Shown: positions 1 to 5,287 of the stretch, piece by piece | Layout: every line of letters begins with the position of its first letter | How positions within the stretch are numbered: the stretch's first letter is position 1 | NCBI GenBank assembly: GCA_002339265.1 | Contig: DDKG01000225.1 | Span: forward strand, 1-13,555 | Source of the DNA: Massilia sp. UBA2604 | GTDB lineage: Bacteria > Pseudomonadota > Gammaproteobacteria > Burkholderiales > Burkholderiaceae_D | Direction of reading: 5' to 3' | Length of the DNA stretch: 13,555 bases | Translations under genes and position numbers: made by a program | Notes under the pieces: model-generated | Databases searched by the model: none | The model's input: the letters and a program-made list of their open reading frames with translations, nothing else | Told to the model about the DNA's origin: nothing

Positions 1-197
1 ATCGCGGGCATGTTCAGGTAGCTGAGGGTCGATTGCGCCGGTCCGATGCAGACCGATTCGTCCGCCAGTTTCACGTACTTGGCGTCCTTGTCGGCCTCGG
101 AGTGGACGACGACCGTCTTGATGCCCAGCTCGCGGCAGGCGCGCTGGATACGCAGCGCGATTTCACCACGGTTGGCGATGAGGATTTTTTCAAACAT
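1..197 (-). CDS. accC: Biotin carboxylase subunit of acetyl-CoA carboxylase (5' part only)
   Basis: AccC carboxylates the biotin carried on AccB, using ATP and bicarbonate, in the first committed step of fatty acid synthesis in the cytoplasm. Only the first 65 codons are in the window; the gene runs off the left edge. The visible N-terminus begins [20 protein letters not shown], the hallmark start of biotin carboxylases and the beginning of the preATP-grasp (Rossmann-like) domain; the ATP-grasp domain lies outside. The ATG at 197-195 matches the usual family start. The ribosome-binding region is poor, with only a GGA about 7 bases upstream. It lies 114 bases downstream of accB on the same strand, the usual accBC order, but the gap contains a hairpin that could reduce read-through. 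Identity is secure; truncation is only due to the window edge. Confidence 0.96.
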   Translation of the reverse strand, partial: MFEKILIANRGEIALRIQRACRELGIKTVVVHSEADKDAKYVKLADESVCIGPAQSTLSYLNMPA

Positions 198-221
198 GGT
201 AGGTCCGGTATTCAGTGAAAA

Positions 222-252
222 CCGGCGCGGCTGAAAGAACAGGCGGCGCCGG
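222..252 (-). terminator. Hairpin with short T-run between accB and accC (possible attenuator)
   Basis: Read on the minus strand, CCGGCGC (252-246) and GCGCCGG (228-222) form a perfect 7-bp GC stem around a 17-base loop, which itself can pair CTG with CAG. TTTTC follows at once (221-217). This resembles a Rho-independent terminator but with a short T-run. The 3' arm (CCGGT, 225-221) could instead pair with ACCGG at 209-205, just upstream of the accC start, giving a rival fold. Partial termination or attenuation is an inference. Confidence 0.4.
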
Positions 253-311
253 ACACGTCATGAGGGGTAAGCCGGCAACGCGGCGTGCGCGCTGCCAGCT
301 TGAAAGGCAGA

Positions 312-779
312 TCAGCCGATCACGAACAGTGGCTGGCCGAATTCGACCGGCTGGCCGTTTTCCACGAGGATCTTGGTGACGGTGCCGGAGACGTCGGCAT
401 CGATTTCGTTCAGGAGCTTCATCGCTTCGATGATGCACAGGGTGTCGCCTTCCTTGATGCTCTGGCCGACTTCGACGAAGGCGGCGGCGCCAGGCGCCGA
501 CGAGCGGTAGAAGGTGCCGACCATCGGCGACTTGACCACGTGGCCGGTCGGTTCGGCGGCGACGGCCGGCGCGGCGGCAGGCGCCGGTGCGGCGGCTGGA
601 GCAGCGGCAGGCGCCGAGTATTGCTGCACGCCTTGGTGCGGCAGCATGACCATCTGGTTCTGCGGGATTGCGGACGACTTGACGATGCGAACCTTGCTTT
701 CGCCTTCGGTGACTTCGAGTTCGGCGATGTCCGATTCAGCGACCAGGTCGATCAAGGTCTTGAGTTTTCGTAGATCCAT
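312..779 (-). CDS. accB: Biotin carboxyl carrier protein of acetyl-CoA carboxylase
   Basis: AccB carries biotin between the carboxylase (AccC) and the carboxyltransferase (AccA/AccD) in the cytoplasm. The 155-residue protein has the expected three parts: an N-terminal helical segment starting [16 protein letters not shown] (about 1-35), a flexible Ala/Pro-rich linker (about 56-75), and a C-terminal biotinyl-lipoyl domain (about 80-155). The biotinylation motif EAMKLLNEI is present, with the acceptor lysine at 121. Length is normal for the family. A good Shine-Dalgarno, AAGGGG (791-786), lies 6 bases upstream of the ATG, much better than that of accC. It sits 95 bases after aroQ, the common proteobacterial order aroQ-accB-accC. 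Confidence 0.98.
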   Translation of the reverse strand: MDLRKLKTLIDLVAESDIAELEVTEGESKVRIVKSSAIPQNQMVMLPHQGVQQYSAPAAAPAAAPAPAAAPAVAAEPTGHVVKSPMVGTFYRSSAPGAAAFVEVGQSIKEGDTLCIIEAMKLLNEIDADVSGTVTKILVENGQPVEFGQPLFVIG

Positions 780-785
780 GTGAAA

Positions 786-791
786 CCCCTT
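786..791 (-). promoter_or_regulatory. Strong ribosome binding site of accB
   Basis: The minus strand reads AAGGGG, six bases before the accB ATG. It is one of the few clear Shine-Dalgarno sequences in the window and contrasts with the weak one at accC, which would favour more AccB than AccC. Confidence 0.6.
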
Positions 792-874
792 GGAATTATT
801 CGTTTTAGAGAGCAGGCCGCCATCATCAGGATAGTCGAACGGCCGCTGTTACATGAAGTTGACGTAGATTAACG

Positions 875-1306
875 CTATTTAAGTGCGAAGTCGATGGCAA
901 ACCGATATCCGTCCGTTCCCAGCCCGCAGATCACGCCGCGCGCGATTCCAGACAAATAAGAATGGTGCCGGAAGGACTCGCGTTGGTGGACATTTGAAAT
1001 ATGCACCTCCACGAAGGGAATGGCCACCGAGGCGAACGCATCGCGCAGGGCTACGCTGGTATGGGTCAGGCCGCCAGGATTGATGACGATGAAATCCACG
1101 CCCTCGCTGCGCGCGGCATGGATACGGTCGATCAACGCTCCCTCATGGTTGCTCTGGAAGTGTTCCAGTGCTGCGCCAGCTGCCTGGGCTTGTGCGACTG
1201 CCGCCTGCTCGATGTCGGCCAGGGTGGCCGTTCCGTACACCGCCGGTTCCCGCGTCCCCAATAGATTGAGGTTGGGGCCGTTCAGCAGCAGTAGCTTTTT
1301 CGCCAT
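875..1306 (-). CDS. aroQ: Type II 3-dehydroquinate dehydratase
   Basis: AroQ dehydrates 3-dehydroquinate to 3-dehydroshikimate, step three of the shikimate pathway, as a cytoplasmic dodecamer in known members. The 143-residue protein has the standard compact length. It starts [20 protein letters not shown] and shows the type II active-site residues: Arg19 and Tyr24 on the lid loop (GTREPAVYG), Asn75 in INPGGLTH, His82, His101 in VEVHISN and Arg113 in [12 protein letters not shown] plausible promoter (TTGCCA, 17 bases, CACAAT) ends about 30 bases upstream of the ATG, so it may have its own start as well as read-through from the thioredoxin gene 132 bases upstream. accB and accC follow. There is no strong Shine-Dalgarno. 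Confidence 0.97.
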   Translation of the reverse strand: MAKKLLLLNGPNLNLLGTREPAVYGTATLADIEQAAVAQAQAAGAALEHFQSNHEGALIDRIHAARSEGVDFIVINPGGLTHTSVALRDAFASVAIPFVEVHISNVHQRESFRHHSYLSGIARGVICGLGTDGYRFAIDFALK

Positions 1307-1336
1307 GGTGAGAGTCTGGTTGCCCGAAAGTCAGGC

Positions 1337-1365
1337 ATTGTGCCGCCTAGCTCAGCTATTGGCAA
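1337..1365 (-). promoter_or_regulatory. Putative sigma-70 promoter of aroQ(-accB-accC)
   Basis: On the minus strand, TTGCCA (1365-1360) and CACAAT (1342-1337) are separated by exactly 17 bases. They match the -35 and -10 consensus at 5/6 and 4/6 positions. The start point would leave a leader of roughly 25 bases before the aroQ ATG. This was judged by eye only. The spacer holds a small palindrome, TAGCT-G-AGCTA. Confidence 0.4.
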
Positions 1366-1382
1366 GCAGTAAAATTGCCGGT

Positions 1383-1421
1383 CGATCGACGAAATTGACG
1401 GCAGTGTCAATCGTACGATCG
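1383..1421. repeat. Inverted repeat between the TlpA-like gene and aroQ (operator or terminator)
   Basis: ATTGAC (1394-1399) and GTCAAT (1406-1411) are a perfect 6-bp inverted repeat around GGCAGT. The outer flanks both carry CGATCG (1383-1388 and 1416-1421), so the whole 39 bases form an imperfect inverted repeat. It starts 18 bases past the TlpA-like stop codon and lies upstream of the putative aroQ promoter. There is no T-run on the minus strand, so an operator, or a stabilising or terminating hairpin, are all possible. Confidence 0.35.
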
Positions 1422-1438
1422 TTCGTAATTTGCCCGGA

Positions 1439-1996
1439 TTACGATCCCAACTTCGCGAGGTCGGCGCGCAGTTCATCGAACTTCAGTTCGCCCAGATAGG
1501 TCTTGATCACCTGCCCATCGGCGCCGATCAGCACCGTATACGGCAGGCCGCCGTTGGTATTGCCAAACGCGCGCGACAGCTCGGTGCCGCCCATGCCGCC
1601 CACGTACAACGGATAGGCGATATTCATCTTGGCGGCGAATTCGCTCATATTGGTGGGCGAATCGATGCCGATGCCGATCACGTTGAAGCGCTTGCCGCCG
1701 TCTTCCTGTGCCAGGTGGGTCAGCTCGGGCATCTCGCGCACGCAGGGGCCGCACCAGGTGGCCCAGAAGTTGACCAACAAAGGTTTACCCTTCCACTGGG
1801 CCAGCGGCTGCGGCTTGCCCTCGAGGTCGTTGAGCGACTGTGCATACAGGTTGATGGCGGGATTGGTGACCTGTCCGTCGTGGGCGATGGTGGTCGGCGT
1901 CACCGGCGCCGGTTTCTTGTAGACCGCCACCAGGGCGCCCATCACGCCGAACAGCGCGGCGACTGCCGCATAGGCGGCCAGATGTTTCTTGTTCAT
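1439..1996 (-). CDS. Membrane-anchored TlpA-family thiol:disulfide oxidoreductase (thioredoxin fold)
   Basis: This 185-residue protein belongs to the TlpA/ResA-like thioredoxins, which usually reduce disulfides in the periplasm, for example during cytochrome c maturation; its substrate here is unknown. The N-terminus has a short positive segment (MNKK) and a hydrophobic stretch (about 7-26), an uncleaved anchor or signal peptide, with no lipobox cysteine. The thioredoxin domain (about 45-185) has the WCGPC active site at 81-85 preceded by LLVNFWAT, and the cis-proline region GLPYT at 151-155. It starts 10 bases after the stop of the upstream hypothetical gene, so the two are probably co-transcribed. 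aroQ follows after 132 bases containing an inverted repeat. The family is secure; the specific role is not. Confidence 0.93.
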   Translation of the reverse strand: MNKKHLAAYAAVAALFGVMGALVAVYKKPAPVTPTTIAHDGQVTNPAINLYAQSLNDLEGKPQPLAQWKGKPLLVNFWATWCGPCVREMPELTHLAQEDGGKRFNVIGIGIDSPTNMSEFAAKMNIAYPLYVGGMGGTELSRAFGNTNGGLPYTVLIGADGQVIKTYLGELKFDELRADLAKLGS

Positions 1997-2006
1997 TCGT
2001 CAGCTT

Positions 2007-2648
2007 TCACTCAGTTCCGTTCTGTTCGCCGGCCGCGATCAGGGCGCGCAGGCCAGCAATGTCGACGCGTTGCGCCCGGCCGTCGGCGCGCGGCTTGAGG
2101 GCGCCGCGCAGGTCTTGATACTCATACAGCTCGGCATGCACCGTCTCCTTCATCCACGGGAAGGTCACGGTTTCGACCGCGGCATGGCGGCCCCCCTTGA
2201 AATGCGGGGTTTCCGAGATGTCGATATTAACATTACGGTTGAGCAGGTAGATCTGCACCTCCTTGGCGCTGTCGGCGAACAGCTGAAGGTGGATATCGTC
2301 GTGCTCGCCCGCGGTGCCTTGCAGGACGGCGCCGCTGAGATAGGGATTGAAGTCGGCCAGCGCTTCCATCACTTGCAGCGCGGTCGCGCGCAGGTGGGCC
2401 AGGCGCTCGGTGTGGGCAGCGCCGCCGAACAGGGCCAGGTACTTGCGCACCTCGTCCTCGATCTGCCCATCATCGGGCAGCATATTCGGTTTGGGGGGAG
2501 TCACGCCCAGCACCTGGCGGGCGGCCTTGCGGCGGGCGGTATCGAGATCGGCGCCGTCCTGCGCGACCAGGCGCGCAGCAAGCAGGGCGATCTCGTTACG
2601 CAACTGGAGGAGATCGTTGTTCAAGTTCGGCATCATGCCTGGGATCAT
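2007..2648 (-). CDS. Conserved-looking protein of unknown function with a degenerate nucleotidyltransferase-like motif
   Basis: I do not recognise an assigned function. The 213-residue protein is soluble, with no signal peptide or membrane segment. Residues 8-100 are mostly helical. Residues 105-124 (SGAVLQGTAGEHDDIHLQLF) resemble the nucleotidyltransferase signature GS...DxD, but the second metal-binding Asp is His (D118-I-H120). A possible third acidic position is in NIDIS (141-145). Relatives in Oxalobacteraceae are, as I recall, sometimes labelled UDP-N-acetylmuramate-alanine ligase, yet nothing like a Mur ligase P-loop is visible here. The start is uncertain: ATG at 2648, or Met5/Met6 (2636/2633), the latter preceded by AGG. 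It is divergent from mpl and 10 bases upstream of the TlpA-like gene. Confidence is high that it is a gene and low for the fold. Confidence 0.8.
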   Translation of the reverse strand: MIPGMMPNLNNDLLQLRNEIALLAARLVAQDGADLDTARRKAARQVLGVTPPKPNMLPDDGQIEDEVRKYLALFGGAAHTERLAHLRATALQVMEALADFNPYLSGAVLQGTAGEHDDIHLQLFADSAKEVQIYLLNRNVNIDISETPHFKGGRHAAVETVTFPWMKETVHAELYEYQDLRGALKPRADGRAQRVDIAGLRALIAAGEQNGTE

Positions 2649-2679
2649 ACTCTTGAACGGAAAATGACAGCGGCTCGGG

Positions 2680-2685
2680 TAGAAT
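2680..2685 (+). promoter_or_regulatory. Putative -10 element upstream of mpl
   Basis: TAGAAT, in the context CGGGTAGAATCG, lies 40 bases before the mpl ATG. The nearest -35-like hexamer, TTGAAC (2653-2658), is 21 bases away, too far for a normal spacer, so support is weak. The same CGGGT(T)AGA box recurs before the TonB-like gene and the rubredoxin. Confidence 0.3.
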
Positions 2686-2725
2686 CGCGTATTCGTCCAT
2701 TCATTCCTGGCTAGATCTTTTATCC

Positions 2726-4096
2726 ATGCACATTCATATCCTCGGCATCTGCGGCACCTTCATGGGCGGCCTGGCCGTCCTGGCCAAGGAGGCGGGCCAC
2801 CGCGTGACCGGTTGCGACGCCAACGTCTACCCTCCGATGAGCACCCAGCTGGAAGCCCAGGGGATCGAACTGATCCAGGGCTATGGCCCGGAACAGGTGG
2901 CGCTGAATCCCGACCTGTATGTGATCGGTAATGTCATGACGCGCGGCAATCCGCTGATCGAAGAGATCCTGAACCGCGGCCTGCCGTATGTCTCGGGCCC
3001 GCAGTGGATCGGCGAACACATCCTGCGCGAAAAGTGGGTGCTGGCTGTGGCCGGCACGCACGGCAAGACCACGACCACCTCGATGCTGGCCTGGATCCTG
3101 GAAGACGCGGGCTATGCGCCGGGCTTCCTGATCGGCGGCGTGCCGATGAATTTCGGCGTGTCGGCGCGCCTGCATGGCGATAAACCGAGCGACTTCTTCG
3201 TGATCGAGGCCGACGAATACGACACCGCCTTCTTCGACAAGCGTAGCAAGTTCGTTCACTACCACGCCAAGACGGCGGTGCTGAACAACCTGGAATACGA
3301 CCACGCCGACATCTTCCCCGACATCGGCGCCATCGAGACCCAGTTCCACCACCTGGTGCGCACCGTTCCGGGCGTGGGCCGGCTGGTCGTGAATGGCGAC
3401 GAAGCGTCGATCGGCCGCGTGCTGAAACGCGGCTGCTGGAGCGACAAGGAAAGCTTCGGTTCGGCCGACGGCGTCGACTGGGCCATGGTCGAGCATCCGG
3501 GCGGCGCCAGTTTCGACGTCCTGTTCAAGGGCGAGCTGCAAGGCACCGTGCATTGGGACCTGAGCGGCAAGCACAATCGCTCGAACGCGCTGGCCGCGAT
3601 CGCCGCCGCGCGCCACGTCGGCGTGCCGGTGGCCCAGGCGATCGCGTCGCTGGGACGCTTCCAGAACGTCAAACGGCGCATGGAAGTACGCGGCGTCGTT
3701 AACAACATTACCGTGGTCGACGATTTCGCCCACCATCCGACCGCGATCGCCACCACGGTCGGCGGCCTGCGCCAGAAGCTGGGCACGGGCGGGCGCATCC
3801 TGGCCGTGCTCGAGCCGCGTTCGAACACGATGAAGCTGGGCGCCATGAAGGATGCGCTGCCGGGCAGCCTGAAGGACGCCGACCTGGTGTTCGGCTTCGG
3901 CAGCCAGCAGGCGCTGGGCTGGTCGCTGGCCGACGCCCTGAAACCGCTGGGCAAGATCGCGCACAGTTTCGACCAGATCGACTATATGGTGCAGGCCATC
4001 GTGCAGGAAGCCCAGCCGGGCGACCACATCCTCGTGATGAGCAATGGCGGCTTCGGCGGCGTGCACCAGAAACTGCTGGACGCGCTGGCGCCATGA
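2726..4096 (+). CDS. mpl: UDP-N-acetylmuramate:L-alanyl-gamma-D-glutamyl-meso-diaminopimelate ligase
   Basis: Mpl joins the murein tripeptide released by wall turnover to UDP-MurNAc, returning it directly to cytoplasmic peptidoglycan precursor synthesis. The 456-residue protein follows E. coli Mpl throughout. The start MHIHILGICGTFMGG is the usual N-terminal nucleotide-binding fold. YPPMSTQLEAQGIELIQGYG is at 35-54, and the ATP-binding P-loop GTHGKTTTTS at 110-119. EADEYDTAFFDKRSKFVHY (161-179), NNLEYDHADIF (187-197), the C-terminal-domain motifs DDFAHHPTA (332-340) and EPRSNT (363-368), and MSNGGFGG (438-445) are all present. The tripeptide-type DDFAHHPTA and overall match separate it from MurC. 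The ATG fits the family start, although no Shine-Dalgarno is visible. The stop overlaps the yqiA start (ATGA), so the two are translationally coupled. Confidence 0.98.
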   Translation: MHIHILGICGTFMGGLAVLAKEAGHRVTGCDANVYPPMSTQLEAQGIELIQGYGPEQVALNPDLYVIGNVMTRGNPLIEEILNRGLPYVSGPQWIGEHILREKWVLAVAGTHGKTTTTSMLAWILEDAGYAPGFLIGGVPMNFGVSARLHGDKPSDFFVIEADEYDTAFFDKRSKFVHYHAKTAVLNNLEYDHADIFPDIGAIETQFHHLVRTVPGVGRLVVNGDEASIGRVLKRGCWSDKESFGSADGVDWAMVEHPGGASFDVLFKGELQGTVHWDLSGKHNRSNALAAIAAARHVGVPVAQAIASLGRFQNVKRRMEVRGVVNNITVVDDFAHHPTAIATTVGGLRQKLGTGGRILAVLEPRSNTMKLGAMKDALPGSLKDADLVFGFGSQQALGWSLADALKPLGKIAHSFDQIDYMVQAIVQEAQPGDHILVMSNGGFGGVHQKLLDALAP

Positions 4097-4695
4097 GTTC
4101 GGCGCCGTACCTGTTGTATCTGCACGGCTTTCGTTCCTCGCCGCGCTCGTTCAAGGCGCGCTTGGTGCAGGACAAGCTCGAGCAGGCCGGCCTGTCGGAA
4201 CGCCTGATTTGCCCGCAGCTGCCGGCGTCGCCGAAGGCGGCGATGGATCTCGCGCTCGAACTCGCCGAACGCCATGCGCCAGACAACTTGGCCATCGTCG
4301 GCTCTTCGCTGGGCGGATTTTATGCATGCTGGCTGGCCGAGCGTCTGGGCGTGCGCGCGGTCGTCATCAACCCTTCCGTCGATCCGACCCGCAACCTGGA
4401 AAAACACGTCGGCGTGACCACCGCCTGGCATTCCGACGAACCGTTCGAATTCCGCCAGGAGTATATCGGCGAGCTGCAGGACCTGCGCGTGGCGCGCATC
4501 ACCCGCCCGGAGCGTTATTTTTTGCTGGCCGCGACCGGCGACGAAGTGCTGGACTACCGCGACATGGTGGCCCACTATGCGGGAGCGCGCCAGCACGTGA
4601 TCGAGGGCAGCGACCATGCAATCTCGGAATTCCCGCAATATGTGGACGAGGTGCTGGCGTTTTGCGGCTTCGAACCGGCGAGCGCGGCGCAGTGA
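4093..4695 (+). CDS. yqiA: YqiA-type alpha/beta-hydrolase esterase
   Basis: This is a small cytoplasmic esterase of the YqiA/YcfP group; E. coli YqiA hydrolyses short acyl esters and its physiological substrate is not known. The 200-residue protein has the family's opening YLLYLHGFRSSPRSFKA, the nucleophile elbow GSSLGG (70-75, Ser72), NPSVDP at 93-98, the acid region TGDEVLDY (148-155, probably Asp150) and the catalytic His in GSDHAISEF (172-180, His175). Length is close to the family norm. It begins inside the mpl stop codon (ATGA) and ends inside the ubiC start (GTGA), so it is the middle of a coupled chain. In E. coli, yqiA lies beside parE, so the pairing with mpl and ubiC here says little about function. 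Confidence 0.92.
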   Translation: MSSAPYLLYLHGFRSSPRSFKARLVQDKLEQAGLSERLICPQLPASPKAAMDLALELAERHAPDNLAIVGSSLGGFYACWLAERLGVRAVVINPSVDPTRNLEKHVGVTTAWHSDEPFEFRQEYIGELQDLRVARITRPERYFLLAATGDEVLDYRDMVAHYAGARQHVIEGSDHAISEFPQYVDEVLAFCGFEPASAAQ

Positions 4696-5285
4696 GGCAA
4701 GGGTCTTTGCGCCTGGCTGCCTGGCAGCCGCATGCGCGCGCGGTGCGTGCGCCGGCTGCGATGCACGACTGGCTGGTCACGCCCGGTTCGCTGACGGCGC
4801 GCCTGGTCGCCAGCAGCAGCGCATTCCGGGTGCGGCGCCTGCATCAACTGACGGCGCCGTGCCTGGTGGATGAAGCTGCCGCGATCGGCCTGGCGCGCCC
4901 GCAGCGGGTGTGGGAACGCGAAGTGCTGCTCGAGTGCGACGGCGCGCCGGTGGTGTTCGCCCACACGGTGGTGCCGACGAGCTGCGACGCCACCGACTGG
5001 CCGCTGTTTTCGGCGCTGGGCGAGCGCTCGCTGGGCACGACCCTGTTCTACGATCCGCTGGTGCGGCGCGGACAACTGGAATTTGCGCGCCTGGCTGCCT
5101 CCCACCCGCTGGTGCGCCGTGCGCATGCGGTGCTCGGCGCGGCAGGCAAGCTGGAACAACAGAACATTTATTACGCGCGGCGCTGCGTCTATCGCCGCCG
5201 TCAAGGCCTGCTCCTGGTCACCGAGGTATTCTTGCCGGCGGTACTGACACTGGGAGCGGCCGCAACCATGAAGAACATTACTTAA
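4692..5285 (+). CDS. ubiC: Chorismate lyase (chorismate pyruvate-lyase)
   Basis: UbiC splits chorismate into 4-hydroxybenzoate and pyruvate, the first committed step of ubiquinone synthesis. The 197-residue reading begins at GTG 4692, which overlaps the yqiA stop (GTGA). An internal ATG at 4761 (Met24) is possible but would cut the N-terminal helix that precedes HDWLVTPGSLTARL. Family motifs are clear: WEREVLLECDG (74-84) with the substrate-binding arginine at 76, FAHTVVP (89-95), and TEVFLPA (177-183), whose Glu178 corresponds to E. coli Glu155. The central LGTTLFYDP and the LVRR region match other proteobacterial UbiC proteins. The frame stays open upstream into yqiA, which is an artefact of high GC. 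The stop is 2 bases before the next gene. Confidence is high for identity and moderate for the start. Confidence 0.93.
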   Translation: MRQGSLRLAAWQPHARAVRAPAAMHDWLVTPGSLTARLVASSSAFRVRRLHQLTAPCLVDEAAAIGLARPQRVWEREVLLECDGAPVVFAHTVVPTSCDATDWPLFSALGERSLGTTLFYDPLVRRGQLEFARLAASHPLVRRAHAVLGAAGKLEQQNIYYARRCVYRRRQGLLLVTEVFLPAVLTLGAAATMKNIT

Positions 5286-5287
5286 CT

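Noticed and set aside
780..874. Separate promoter for accB
   Set aside because: An AATAAT hexamer is present on the minus strand but no -35 at a suitable distance; transcription from aroQ is enough to explain expression.
2720..4066. A 448-codon open frame antisense to mpl
   Set aside because: It mirrors mpl, whose protein is unmistakable. The translation is rich in His, Arg, Gln and Ala with no motif, as expected from high GC content.
4044..4691. Upstream in-frame extension of ubiC across yqiA
   Set aside because: The frame is open, but chorismate lyase similarity begins only after 4692 and the yqiA reading is clearly the coding one.
4910..5287. Upstream extension of the exoribonuclease frame into ubiC
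   Set aside because: It overlaps ubiC, and the translation is Arg/Ala-rich without family similarity. The ATG at 5288 gives a natural start.
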